Below are positions 32,588-40,675 of a stretch of 64,000 nt of DNA, piece by piece. A program made the position numbers and the translations under genes. The notes under the pieces are model-generated. The model was not told the origin of the DNA. It searched no databases and saw only the letters and a program-made list of their open reading frames with translations. Source of the DNA: CAMEON01 sp045128275 (GTDB lineage: Bacteria > Bacillota > Clostridia > Oscillospirales > CAG-272); the NCBI GenBank assembly GCA_045128275.1, contig JBGVRH010000102.1:1-64000 (forward strand). The letters are read 5' to 3'. Every line of letters starts with the position of its first letter. The first letter of the stretch is position 1.

Positions 32588-32703
32588 TCGATCACCTCCC
32601 TCCATGCAAGCATTGAGGAAGGAAAAAGATTTCGACTTCCTCTGAAGGGAGGAAGCGACCGCCGCCGTTCAGGCAACTCCTACGGGAAGCCTTTCGGTTT
32701 CCA
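32588..32703 (-). promoter_or_regulatory. Structured leader of the toxin mRNA
   Basis: Three stems can be drawn: GGAAACC GAAA GGCTTCC at the 5' end, CTTCCTC / GAGGAAG (32636-32655), and the SD-sequestering CCTTCCTC / GAGGGAGG. GTAGGAG and CTTCCTC also occur, in the same sense and order, at the start of the antitoxin RNA. Confidence 0.7.
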
Positions 32704-32709
32704 ACTCAT

Positions 32710-32738
32710 ATTATAGCACAAGATCTCACTATTGTCAA
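32710..32738 (-). promoter_or_regulatory. Promoter of the toxin mRNA
   Basis: TTGACA, 17 bases, TATAAT on the minus strand with TGC before the -10. Confidence 0.9.
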
Positions 32739-32771
32739 CGGCTATCGCCGCAGTACACCCTTAAAAAAGCT

Positions 32772-33683
32772 ATGAATATCACCGACTTCCAATCCCTCAC
32801 CCCCATCGATTACGGTTGGTCTGGGGACAAGAAATACTATGCCGTCACCCCCGACGGCATCCCCTACTTCCTCCGCGTCACCTCCCGCCAGCGGGGCGAT
32901 CGCTTCGCAAAGCTCTTTGACCTGCAAAAGGCCGTAGCCGCCACGGGGATCCCCATGTGCCTGCCCGTGGCCATCGGAGAGTGCGAGGAAGGGGTCTACG
33001 CCATCCATTCCTGGATCGACGGGGTGGATGCCGAGGCCGCCGTCCCCATCCTCCCCGCCGAGGTGCAGTACAAATTGGGCCGCGACGCAGGACAGTACCT
33101 CACCCGCATCCATTCCATCCCCGCCCCCGAGGATCAGCCCGATTGGGAGGCGCGGTTCAACGCCAAGATCGACCGCAAGATCCAAATGTACGCCGATTGC
33201 CCCATCCATTTTGACGGGGATCACCACCTCCTCCGCTTCATTGAGGAGAACCGCCATCTGCTCAAAAACCGTCCCCAGACCTTCCAGCACGGGGACTACC
33301 ACATCGGCAACATGATGCTCACCGATGCCGAGACCGATCCCAAGATCGTCATCATCGACTTCGACCGCTACGACTTCGGAGACCCCTGGGAGGAGTTCAA
33401 CCGCATCGTGTGGTGCGCGGGAGTCTCGCCCGTATTCGCTACGGGATTGGTGGACGGCTACTTCGGCGTGGATGCCAACACCGCCGTTCCCATGGAATTC
33501 TGGCGGCTTCTGGCGCTCTACATCAGCAGTAATATGCTCTCCTCCATCCCCTGGGCGATCCCCTTCGGGGAGGGCGAGATCCAAACCATGCTGAGGCAGG
33601 CAAGCGATGTCCTGTCCTGGTACGATAACATGAAAAACCCCGTACCCACGTGGTACGATGCCGCTCTATCCCACAAAAAATGA
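32772..33683 (+). CDS. Aminoglycoside phosphotransferase (APH) family kinase
   Basis: 303 residues of the APH/choline kinase fold. The Brenner motif is FQHGDYHIGNMM (HGDxxxxN) and the metal-binding DFG-like motif is IIDFDRYDFGDPWEEF. Members phosphorylate aminoglycosides, macrolides, sugars or other hydroxyl compounds. This sequence type is common in Clostridia without a known substrate, so antibiotic resistance should not be assumed. The start at 32772 has no strong Shine-Dalgarno. The ATG follows the toxin promoter region directly. The GHL6-type gene follows after 18 bases. Confidence 0.85.
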   Translation: MNITDFQSLTPIDYGWSGDKKYYAVTPDGIPYFLRVTSRQRGDRFAKLFDLQKAVAATGIPMCLPVAIGECEEGVYAIHSWIDGVDAEAAVPILPAEVQYKLGRDAGQYLTRIHSIPAPEDQPDWEARFNAKIDRKIQMYADCPIHFDGDHHLLRFIEENRHLLKNRPQTFQHGDYHIGNMMLTDAETDPKIVIIDFDRYDFGDPWEEFNRIVWCAGVSPVFATGLVDGYFGVDANTAVPMEFWRLLALYISSNMLSSIPWAIPFGEGEIQTMLRQASDVLSWYDNMKNPVPTWYDAALSHKK

Positions 33684-33701
33684 TGTAAAGGAGATACGAT
33701 C

Positions 33702-35693
33702 ATGTCCCTTCCCTACCGTCAGATCCACCTCGATTTCCACACCTCCGAGTGCATCGAGGGCATCGGCTCCCGCTTCTCCCGCGAAAACTTCAAAGCGGCC
33801 CTGCAGGCGGGTCATGTGAATTCCATCACCCTGTTCTCCAAGTGCCACCACGGCTGGTCCTACCATCCCACAAAGGTGAATCTCCCCCATCCCCACCTGT
33901 GCTGTGACCTCTTGGACGAGCAGCTTTCCGTCTGCGAGGAGCTGGGGGTGCGCACCGAGATCTACATCTCGGCAGGACTTTCCGAGCAGTACGCCGTCCG
34001 CCATCCCGAGCATCTGCGCCGAGACAAGAGCGGCTACGGCGGCAACTTCGACACCGAGGCGGGCTATCACCGTCTCTGCTTCGGCACGGCCTACCTGGAT
34101 CAGCTCGCCGCCGAGATCGAGGAGATGCTGACCCGCTACAAGGGCCGCTTTGACGGTCTGTTTTTGGATATCATCGGCATGGTCCCCTGCTGGTGCCCCG
34201 ACTGTGTCAAGGGCATGAAGGAGCGGGGACTTGACCCCGAGAGCGATGCCGACGCGTGGAAGTACGCCCGCGTGATCTACGACCGCTACACCGACCGCGT
34301 GGCCGAGGTGGTGGAGCGCATCATCCCCGGGCTTCCTATCATCCACAACGACGGCGGTGCCATCTTCCAGGGCCGTGACATTGCCTTTTGCAATCAGGGG
34401 CACTTCGAGCTGGAGTCCCTCCCCACGGGCGGTTGGGGCTACGATCACTTCCCCCGCGCCGCCGCCTACGCCCGCACCCTTGGTCGGGATTTCCTGGGCA
34501 TGACGGGCAAGTTCCACACCACCTGGGGTGAGTTCGGCGGCTTCAAGCACCCGAATGCCCTGCGCTACGAGGCGGCTCTGGCCAACGCTTGCGGCGCGCG
34601 GTGCTCGGTGGGCGATCAGCTCCACCCCGACGGTGAGTTTGACCTTGCCACCTACAACCTCATCGGCGCGGCCTATGCCGAGGTGGAGGCCCGCGAGCCT
34701 TGGCTGATGGGCTCTCACCTCACCGCCGATATCGGTCTGCTCTCCGCCGAGAACTTCCGTACTATTTGTCCCAATGCCCTCCCCGAGGGCATCAAGCAGG
34801 ATCTGGGTGCCAACCGCATCATGCTGGAGGGGCATTACCTCTACGATATCCTCGACCCCGAGGCTGATTTCGGGAAGTACCGCCTCCTCATTCTCCCCGA
34901 CACCATGGAGATCCCCGAGGGGGCTCTCCGCGACAAGCTGAACGCCTATCTGGCAAAGGGCGGTAAACTTCTGCTGACAGGCAAGTCGGGCACCTATGAG
35001 GGTAAGTTCGTCTTCGACTTTGGCGTAGACTTTGGCGGAGAGGGCCAGTCCCGCCCCGCTTACCTGCGCCCCTGCTTTGACCTGCAGCCCAACGGCCAGA
35101 CCAGCTACGTCACCTACAGCCGTAACTACGATATCGCCCTCCGGGAGGGCTTTGACGGGGAGGTGCGCGACCTCAAGGTAGAGTCCTACTTCAACCGCGC
35201 CCCCCGCCGCTTCTGCTCCCACCAGCACACCCCCTACGATCGTGACAAAACCTCTCCCGCCGCCGTTGTGACTACCCAGATCGGGTATATCGGCTGGGAT
35301 ATCTTCACAGAGTATGCAGACAAGGGCTCGGTATACGTCAAGTATGCCGTGCTGGATATCATCGACCGCCTGCTGGGAGACGGCAAGACTCTCGTGACCG
35401 ACCTGCCCTCCTGCGGCATCACCTCGGTGGCGGTGAAGGCGACCGAAAACGGCACTCAGCTCATCCACCAGCTGGTCTACGCCATCCCCAAGGTGAGGGG
35501 CAACGGTATTGAGATCATCGAGGATCTGCCCTTTACCCCCGACGTGACCTGCTCGCTGGCCGTGCCCGCCGCTCCCAAGCGGGTGTATCTGGCCCCCGAC
35601 ATGACCGATCTGTCCTTCGCCTACGAGGACGGCCGCGTGACCTACACCGTACCGGGATTCTCTTGCTCGGCCATGGTGGTTGTGGAAATGTAA
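33702..35693 (+). CDS. GHL6-type glycoside hydrolase with beta-galactosidase trimerisation-like domain
   Basis: 663 residues, no signal peptide. The N-terminal TIM barrel (about 1-330) opens with QIHLDFHTSECIEGIG and has SKCHHGWSYHP, GLFLDIIGMVPCWCPDC and GKFHTTWGEFGG, typical of the hypothetical glycosyl hydrolase 6 family. A class I glutamine amidotransferase-like domain of the beta-galactosidase trimerisation type follows at about 370-560 (YRLLILPDTMEIPEGALRD). A C-terminal beta domain ends the protein. It probably acts on an imported oligosaccharide in the cytoplasm. Linkage and sugar are unknown. AAGGAG precedes the ATG. Confidence 0.8.
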   Translation: MSLPYRQIHLDFHTSECIEGIGSRFSRENFKAALQAGHVNSITLFSKCHHGWSYHPTKVNLPHPHLCCDLLDEQLSVCEELGVRTEIYISAGLSEQYAVRHPEHLRRDKSGYGGNFDTEAGYHRLCFGTAYLDQLAAEIEEMLTRYKGRFDGLFLDIIGMVPCWCPDCVKGMKERGLDPESDADAWKYARVIYDRYTDRVAEVVERIIPGLPIIHNDGGAIFQGRDIAFCNQGHFELESLPTGGWGYDHFPRAAAYARTLGRDFLGMTGKFHTTWGEFGGFKHPNALRYEAALANACGARCSVGDQLHPDGEFDLATYNLIGAAYAEVEAREPWLMGSHLTADIGLLSAENFRTICPNALPEGIKQDLGANRIMLEGHYLYDILDPEADFGKYRLLILPDTMEIPEGALRDKLNAYLAKGGKLLLTGKSGTYEGKFVFDFGVDFGGEGQSRPAYLRPCFDLQPNGQTSYVTYSRNYDIALREGFDGEVRDLKVESYFNRAPRRFCSHQHTPYDRDKTSPAAVVTTQIGYIGWDIFTEYADKGSVYVKYAVLDIIDRLLGDGKTLVTDLPSCGITSVAVKATENGTQLIHQLVYAIPKVRGNGIEIIEDLPFTPDVTCSLAVPAAPKRVYLAPDMTDLSFAYEDGRVTYTVPGFSCSAMVVVEM

Positions 35694-35723
35694 ATGGGGT
35701 TTAACGATAGCGCATATTTTGCC

Positions 35724-35814
35724 GTAGGGGCGGGGCTTGGGCCTCCCGCTACATAAAAAACTTTTGCTATTTCTAATTTTTACAGATTTCGGGAGGAGCA
35801 AGCCCCTCCCCTAC
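35724..35814. repeat. Palindromic intergenic element (GTAGGGGCGGGGC type)
   Basis: The left arm GTAGGGGCGGGGCTTGGGCC and its imperfect complement at 35790-35814 enclose about 40 AT-rich bases. It has no coding capacity. The form fits a miniature transposable or REP-like element. Only one copy is in the window. Confidence 0.65.
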
Positions 35815-35841
35815 CGAGTAAAGTGATCGCACCGCTAAACC

Positions 35842-35905
35842 CAAATTTGAAACAAAAACCGAATCAAAAAATATCATGTCCCCTCATATCAAACTCCAAA
35901 TCACA
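35842..35905 (+). repeat. Diverged duplicate of the upstream region and start of the M24 peptidase gene
   Basis: CCCAAATTTGAAACAAAAAC and the following bases match 36749-36815, which includes CATGTCCC at the true peptidase start. Here the copy is decayed after about 28 nearly identical bases. The gene 35931-36734 lies between the two copies. Confidence 0.65.
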
Positions 35906-35930
35906 GGGTCATTGCGAAAGGAGGGACACC

Positions 35931-36734
35931 ATGTTCGAAAAGCTCACCGAGATAAATGAGAAAAGAAAGCTCGCTAAGTTTTCAACAAGTTTTTCCGATC
36001 ATCCCGCACTGAAACCCATCAAAGCTTTTGTCATCGGTGAAATGGACATCGCGGAATTTATGAGCCTCTTTACAGAGACGAATGAGATCGCCGATTATCT
36101 GGATTCCATCGTGGACTACATGGAAAAGTATGACGTTCCCATCCAACGCCGCACCATTCTGATGAAAAACGTGAATCAGAACAAGCCCTTCGCCGCCCGT
36201 TCCTACGTGGAGCGGTATATCAAGCTCCACGCACAATCATTCCGTGATCTTTCAAACGAGTGGAAAGTAAATCCGCCCAAGGTCAGCGCACACCTAAAAA
36301 AGCTGTCGCCCCATACAGCATACGGTGCTTACGAGATACACGGCATCCTTGCGGATTTTTACTATCAATTCGATCAGACCTCGGAAAGAACCGAGAAGTA
36401 CCATAATGAATTCGAATTCATCTTGGACACGCTCCCGGGGTATCTGGCGGGTGGAATTTCCGCGGAGAATTATGTAAGCCAATTCATTTTACCCAACTAT
36501 CCGGCCACCATGAAAAAAGGGGAACGAAAGCGGATGGTAAAAGAAGAGATCAAAATAGCCTTCCCCAGAGATGGCAAGGGGTACCCCCGTTGGCTCCAAA
36601 GTCCCGAATGGCCTATGGGCTCTGACGGAAAGCCCGCGGCATACGTTGGGCAAAAAGCCTTTGCCGAGTATACCGAATACTACTTCAGAGACACCGCGAC
36701 AAATGCCGGATTGACGGTAACGCAGTGGTGGTAG
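35931..36734 (+). CDS. Protein of unknown function, probable insertion
   Basis: 267 residues, soluble, mostly helical in the first 200. The C-terminal part (WLQSPEWPMGSDGKPAAYVG, then YYFRDTATNAG and a final QWW) resembles the ends of some immunity-type or toxin-associated proteins of Firmicutes, but I cannot name the family. The codon and base usage is more AT-rich than the neighbours. AAAGGAGGG precedes the ATG at 35931. It sits between a decayed and an intact copy of the next gene's 5' end, so it was probably inserted. Confidence 0.65.
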   Translation: MFEKLTEINEKRKLAKFSTSFSDHPALKPIKAFVIGEMDIAEFMSLFTETNEIADYLDSIVDYMEKYDVPIQRRTILMKNVNQNKPFAARSYVERYIKLHAQSFRDLSNEWKVNPPKVSAHLKKLSPHTAYGAYEIHGILADFYYQFDQTSERTEKYHNEFEFILDTLPGYLAGGISAENYVSQFILPNYPATMKKGERKRMVKEEIKIAFPRDGKGYPRWLQSPEWPMGSDGKPAAYVGQKAFAEYTEYYFRDTATNAGLTVTQWW

Positions 36735-36790
36735 ATCCCACGCCCCGATCCCAAATTTGAAACAAAAACCAAATCAAGGAGATAAATACC

Positions 36791-37870
36791 ATGTCCCATC
36801 TTTCCAAGCTCCAATCCGCCATGAAGGCGGCTCACACCGAGGCCATTGTGGTCTCCTCCGAGATCAACCAAAGATACCTGTCGGGGCTGAACTACACCGA
36901 CGGCTTCGTGGTGGTGCTCCCCGAGAAGGCCTTCCTGCTGGCCGACTTCCGCTACATCGAGGATGCCCGCACCCAGGTGGACGCTTCCGAGTTCGAGATC
37001 GTCATGCCCGACCGCTCCATGCTTTCCTACGTGGCCGCCATCCTGAAGGACTACGGCGTGAAGGTCGCCCTCTTTGAGGAGGCTACCTTGTCCTACTCCC
37101 TCCTGGAGCGTTTCAAGAAGACCTTCGAGGGCGTGGAGATGCAGAGCGGCGCGTCGGCCATGATCGACGGTCTGCGCCTGTACAAGGACGCCGCCGAGAT
37201 CGAGAAGATGGCCCGTGCCCAGAAGCTGACCGACGACGCCTTCGCTCACATCCTGAATTTCATCAACCCCGACCGCACCGAGGTGGAGGTGGCTCTGGAG
37301 CTGGAGTTCTTCATGCGGGCTCACGGCTCGGAGGGGACTGCCTTTGACACCATCGCGGTGTCGGGCACCCAGTCCTCCCGCCCCCACGGCGTGCCCCGTC
37401 CCGTGAAGCTGGAGCGTGGCTTCTTCACCATGGACTTCGGCGCAAGAGTGGACGGCTACTGCGCCGACATGACCCGTACCGTGGTCATCGGCAAGGCCGA
37501 CGAGGAGATCAAGAAGGTCTACAACACCGTCCTCCGCGCCCAGACCACCGCCATCGAGTCCCTCCGCGTGGGGCTTCCCTGCGCCGAGGCCGACAAGATC
37601 GCCCGCGATATCATTGATGGCGCCGGCTACAAGGGTCTCTTTGGCCACAGCCTGGGCCACGGCGTGGGTCTCTACATCCACGAGGCTCCCCGCTTCGCCT
37701 CCTCTGTTCCCGCCGACGTCCTCCTCGCCCCCGGTCACGTGGTCACGGTGGAGCCCGGTATCTACATCGAGGGCAAGTACGGCTGCCGCATCGAGGATAT
37801 GATCGCGGTGCTGGAGGATGGCACCATCCACGACTTCACCAAGAGCCCGAAGGAGCTTATTGAGCTGTAA
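36791..37870 (+). CDS. pepP: Xaa-Pro aminopeptidase / M24 family metallopeptidase
   Basis: 359 residues with a creatinase-type N-terminal domain (1-130) and a pita-bread catalytic domain. The five metal ligands are visible: MDFGARVDGYCADMTRT (two Asp), FGHSLGHGVGLYIHE (His), VTVEPGIYIEGKYG (Glu) and CRIEDM (Glu). It removes N-terminal residues next to proline in the cytoplasm. The start at 36791 follows AAGGAG. The name PepP/PepQ cannot be decided without testing dipeptides, so the symbol is by family. Confidence 0.92.
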   Translation: MSHLSKLQSAMKAAHTEAIVVSSEINQRYLSGLNYTDGFVVVLPEKAFLLADFRYIEDARTQVDASEFEIVMPDRSMLSYVAAILKDYGVKVALFEEATLSYSLLERFKKTFEGVEMQSGASAMIDGLRLYKDAAEIEKMARAQKLTDDAFAHILNFINPDRTEVEVALELEFFMRAHGSEGTAFDTIAVSGTQSSRPHGVPRPVKLERGFFTMDFGARVDGYCADMTRTVVIGKADEEIKKVYNTVLRAQTTAIESLRVGLPCAEADKIARDIIDGAGYKGLFGHSLGHGVGLYIHEAPRFASSVPADVLLAPGHVVTVEPGIYIEGKYGCRIEDMIAVLEDGTIHDFTKSPKELIEL

Positions 37871-37895
37871 ATTGCAGTTTGTAGGGGAACGGGGG

Positions 37896-37958
37896 AACGG
37901 CCTCCGGCGGCTTAGAACCTTTTTGCAAAAAGGTTCTAAGAACTCCAAAAACCTTCAA
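37896..37958. repeat. Intergenic hairpin repeat, copy 2 (ACGGCCTCCGGCGGCTTA family)
   Basis: CTTAGAACCTTTTTG and CAAAAAGGTTCTAAG pair perfectly. The flanks GAACGGCCTCCGGCGG and CCAAAAACCTTCAA match the copy at 1714-1783, while the stem sequence differs. It may terminate the peptidase gene. Confidence 0.78.
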
Positions 37959-38107
37959 AAAACATAAATATACCAAGCGATTTGATAGTGGGTAGCATAG
38001 AGGAGACCCCCATGGGGCCCCTTCCCCATTGGTATATTTGATTCGTGAAAGGGATATGCATCCCACCGATAAACCCAAATTTGACCCCCCCCCGAAAGGA
38101 GCCCGCC

Positions 38108-38884
38108 ATGAAGATCACCTTTCTCGGCACCAGCCACGGCATCACCGAAAAGAACCAATTCTGCTCCTCTGCCCTCGTAAGCACCGGCGGCAAGCACTAC
38201 CTTGTGGACGCGGGCGCGCCCGTCCTGACTCTGCTGAAGAACCACGATATTCCCCTCACGGATGTGGCGGGGGTGTTCATTACCCATTCCCATCATGACC
38301 ATTTCATGGGGCTGGCGGTGCTGACCCAGCAGGTCAACGAGTTCCACCAGTTCAAGGACGTATCCTTCCCCGTCTTTGTCCCCGACGAGGAGGACTACCA
38401 CCGTATGTTCGCCTTCCTTTTCGGTGACCCCGCCTTCCACGGACGGCTGGCCTACACGATCTACGGAGGCCTCACCGACCCCTACGGCGACCGCGCCCGC
38501 CGCGTCTCCGCCGTGATCTTTGACGACGGCAACCTGAAGGTCACCGCCATCCCCGTGGATCACTATCAGAACGCCCACGCCTTCCTTCTGGAGGCCGAGG
38601 GTAAGCGGGTGGTCTTTACGGGAGATCTGATGGCCGATATGCCCGATTACCCCAAGGTCATCACCGAGAGCGATGTGGATCTGGTGGTCACCGAGGGCGC
38701 CCACACCAGGCTCAACAAGCCCGAGGTCATGGCGCTTCTGAAGTCCAGCCGCACGAAGACCTTGGTGATCACCCACCGTTACGATCAGGTCAACCCCGAC
38801 GGGGCGGTGGCCGAGCTGGCGGAGTATACCAAGGATAGGTTTGAGACGGTACTGGCGCACGACAACATGATTTGGGAGCTGTGA
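38108..38884 (+). CDS. Metallo-beta-lactamase fold hydrolase
   Basis: 258 residues. The zinc motif is THSHHDHFMGL (HxHxDH), and further ligands are VDHYQNAH, FTGDLM and a late THRYDQ. The start ITFLGTSHG is typical of the RNase Z/arylsulfatase-like branch. It is probably a cytoplasmic phosphodiesterase or nuclease-like enzyme of unknown substrate. The start at 38108 follows AAAGGAG, and the upstream CGATAAACCCAAATTTGA is a recurrent intergenic motif. Confidence 0.85.
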   Translation: MKITFLGTSHGITEKNQFCSSALVSTGGKHYLVDAGAPVLTLLKNHDIPLTDVAGVFITHSHHDHFMGLAVLTQQVNEFHQFKDVSFPVFVPDEEDYHRMFAFLFGDPAFHGRLAYTIYGGLTDPYGDRARRVSAVIFDDGNLKVTAIPVDHYQNAHAFLLEAEGKRVVFTGDLMADMPDYPKVITESDVDLVVTEGAHTRLNKPEVMALLKSSRTKTLVITHRYDQVNPDGAVAELAEYTKDRFETVLAHDNMIWEL

Positions 38885-38931
38885 TGGATCTCCCTCTTGC
38901 TTTTGTTGAGAAATCCTCTCAAAACGGTTGA

Positions 38932-38961
38932 TTGACTTGCCGCAGTGGGGTATGATATAAT
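38932..38961 (+). promoter_or_regulatory. Promoter of the small membrane gene at 38987
   Basis: TTGACT, 18 bases, TATAAT. AACGGTTGATTGACTT upstream resembles the promoter region at 26730-26750. Confidence 0.7.
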
Positions 38962-38986
38962 GAAAAAAACCTTGAAAGTGACGAAT

Positions 38987-39475
38987 ATGAAGCGGCTCAT
39001 AGGGCAGATCATCCTGTTTGTTTTGTCGATTACCTTTTTCTCCTGCATTTACATCGGCGTTTTCAAAATGTCTGTCGCCGCCTTCTGCATACTGCTGGCG
39101 ATACTGGCTTTGTACGCTGTGTGTATGGGGATTGGCGAAAAGGGTATGCGGGAGCTGCACAAATACGAACAAAAGCTCATTCATTTCGGGCTGGATGAAA
39201 AGGATGACCGTAGAATCCTGCTGTTTTCCCTGCTGACCCTGTTCCCCGCCTACTTCTGTATGATCCTCGTGTCCGCCGTCCCTTTGTACTCCTACACGGT
39301 CTGGCTGATCACGGTCTTTCCCTGTATTCTGCTGAACTGCCTGCCCATGAGCAGCGTGTTGGAGGAGTATCATGGACTCACCCGAAAAAAAGCACCGTTT
39401 TTGGTGTGTTGTGTTCTGATCACGGCGGTGCTTTGTCTTGTAGGTGTCTTGGGGTCTCGGTTGCTTTTGGCATGA
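38987..39475 (+). CDS. Membrane protein of unknown function
   Basis: 162 residues with four hydrophobic segments (IGQIILFVLSITFFSCIYIG, VAAFCILLAILALYAVCMG, LFSLLTLFPAYFCMILVSAV, LVCCVLITAVLCLVGVLG). No family is recognised. An earlier ATG at 38960 overlaps the -10 box and cannot be translated from this promoter, so the start is placed at 38987. Its Shine-Dalgarno (GAAAG) is weak. AT content is higher than in adjacent genes. Confidence 0.65.
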   Translation: MKRLIGQIILFVLSITFFSCIYIGVFKMSVAAFCILLAILALYAVCMGIGEKGMRELHKYEQKLIHFGLDEKDDRRILLFSLLTLFPAYFCMILVSAVPLYSYTVWLITVFPCILLNCLPMSSVLEEYHGLTRKKAPFLVCCVLITAVLCLVGVLGSRLLLA

Positions 39476-39528
39476 ACGTCACGATCCGCCATGCGACCCG
39501 CTTGTAACCGACCGCTATCTTTCATAAC

Positions 39529-39573
39529 AAAATACCGCGCAAACGGAGAGCCCCCGTCTGCGCGGTATTCTTT
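39529..39573. terminator. Bidirectional terminator
   Basis: AATACCGCGCA.ACGG / CCGT.TGCGCGGTATT stem between convergent genes, with TCTTTT on the right. Confidence 0.88.
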
Positions 39574-39577
39574 TCTG

Positions 39578-40402
39578 TTACGGCATATAGGGACTGCCGT
39601 TGTAGGTGTAGTCCTCGGGCATGATGAGGGGGGTGATGAACTTGATGGTATACTCCACACCCCACTGGCCGCGGGTGCCCATCCAATGGTTGGAATGAGG
39701 CTCGATGGACAGCATACCGTTGTAGTGGCTGTTGTAGAGGACCGTCATGACCGCGCCCCAGTTGATCTGATCCAGCCCTGCGGGGGGATCGTCGTAGTGT
39801 CGGCCGTCCACGTACAGAGAGCCCTTGATGTGGAAGTGGTTGATGCGGCTGCCCCACGCCACCATCTCGTGGAGGTAATCCCCCCCGCGGCCGAGGCAAT
39901 GGGAGGTATCGTACTTCAGACCCAACTCGGGCAGTGCGCCGAGGATGGGCTCCCATTCCTTTTCGGTCACGACGAAATTCTCCCAGGAGCAGTTGTACAC
40001 CGAGATCTTGACGTTTTTGCCCTTGGCGTAGTCGATCAGCGTACCGAAATAGCGGATGGCGATCTCGCAGTTTTCCTCGAAGGTCTTGCCCTCGGTCCAG
40101 TTGCAGCCCACGTTGAACACAGGGCAGCCCAGGGCGGATGCGGCATCGATCAGGTTCTTGTCATGCTGCAGAGCCGAGGGAATGATCTCGCCTCCCTCGT
40201 CGATGCGCCTCTGTCCCCAGCGGCCGATGGAGCCCACGGCTACGTCATACCGCTCGCTGAGGGCCTTGATCTCCTCGGTGTGTCCCGCTACCTCCATGCT
40301 GTCGTAATTGTGGTTGCAGCAGAACTCCACCGCGTGCAGGCCAAGCTCCGCCACGTATCGGAAGGAAGCCTCGTCCCAACCGTTGATGATACCAAGCTTC
40401 AT
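39578..40402 (-). CDS. Sugar phosphate isomerase/epimerase (AP endonuclease 2-like TIM barrel)
   Basis: 274 residues starting MKLGIINGWDEASFRYVAELG. Metal-site positions are visible as VYNCSWENFV, KYDTSHCLGRGGD (Asp and His), NHFHIKGS and LSIEPHSNHW (Glu). Such enzymes isomerise or epimerise keto sugars or inositol derivatives and often go with Gfo/Idh/MocA dehydrogenases, several of which are in this window. AGGAG precedes the ATG. An inverted-repeat element occupies its upstream region and no promoter is clear. Confidence 0.85.
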   Translation of the reverse strand: MKLGIINGWDEASFRYVAELGLHAVEFCCNHNYDSMEVAGHTEEIKALSERYDVAVGSIGRWGQRRIDEGGEIIPSALQHDKNLIDAASALGCPVFNVGCNWTEGKTFEENCEIAIRYFGTLIDYAKGKNVKISVYNCSWENFVVTEKEWEPILGALPELGLKYDTSHCLGRGGDYLHEMVAWGSRINHFHIKGSLYVDGRHYDDPPAGLDQINWGAVMTVLYNSHYNGMLSIEPHSNHWMGTRGQWGVEYTIKFITPLIMPEDYTYNGSPYMP

Positions 40403-40480
40403 ATTTGTCTCCTTTTTGTTTTTTCAGGTATTCGATGGTGAAATATTCAAATTTGGATTCGTCGGCGCGTTTTTTGAGCG

Positions 40481-40595
40481 GTCATCCTGAGCGGAGCCGC
40501 AACGCGGCGGAATCGAAGGATCTCATAACGTATTTGTCGCGTTGACAAAATGGGTAGGAGATCCTTCGACTCCGCTTCGCTCCGCTCAGGATGAC
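40481..40595. repeat. Inverted-repeat element (GTCATCCTGAGCGGAGC type), copy 1
   Basis: GTCATCCTGAGCGGAGC and its complement GCTCCGCTCAGGATGAC bound about 115 bases. The inner arms GAATCGAAGGATCTC / GAGATCCTTCGACTC also pair. A second copy is at 47608-47724. No gene is seen in 40403-40675 apart from this element. Confidence 0.85.
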
Positions 40596-40675
40596 TGTTC
40601 TATAGCAACCCGCTAAACTGCAATTCAAAGCATATCCCGCACGTCAAATATTTTTCAGAGGATAACACATCCCCA

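Noticed and set aside
32772..33683. Aminoglycoside resistance gene
   Set aside because: Only the general APH-family kinase motifs are seen. Many such proteins have other substrates, so a resistance claim is not supported.
33666..35801. A 711-codon open frame on the minus strand opposite the GHL6-type gene
   Set aside because: It mirrors the codon bias of the plus-strand gene, which has family motifs and a Shine-Dalgarno. No domain is seen in the antisense frame.
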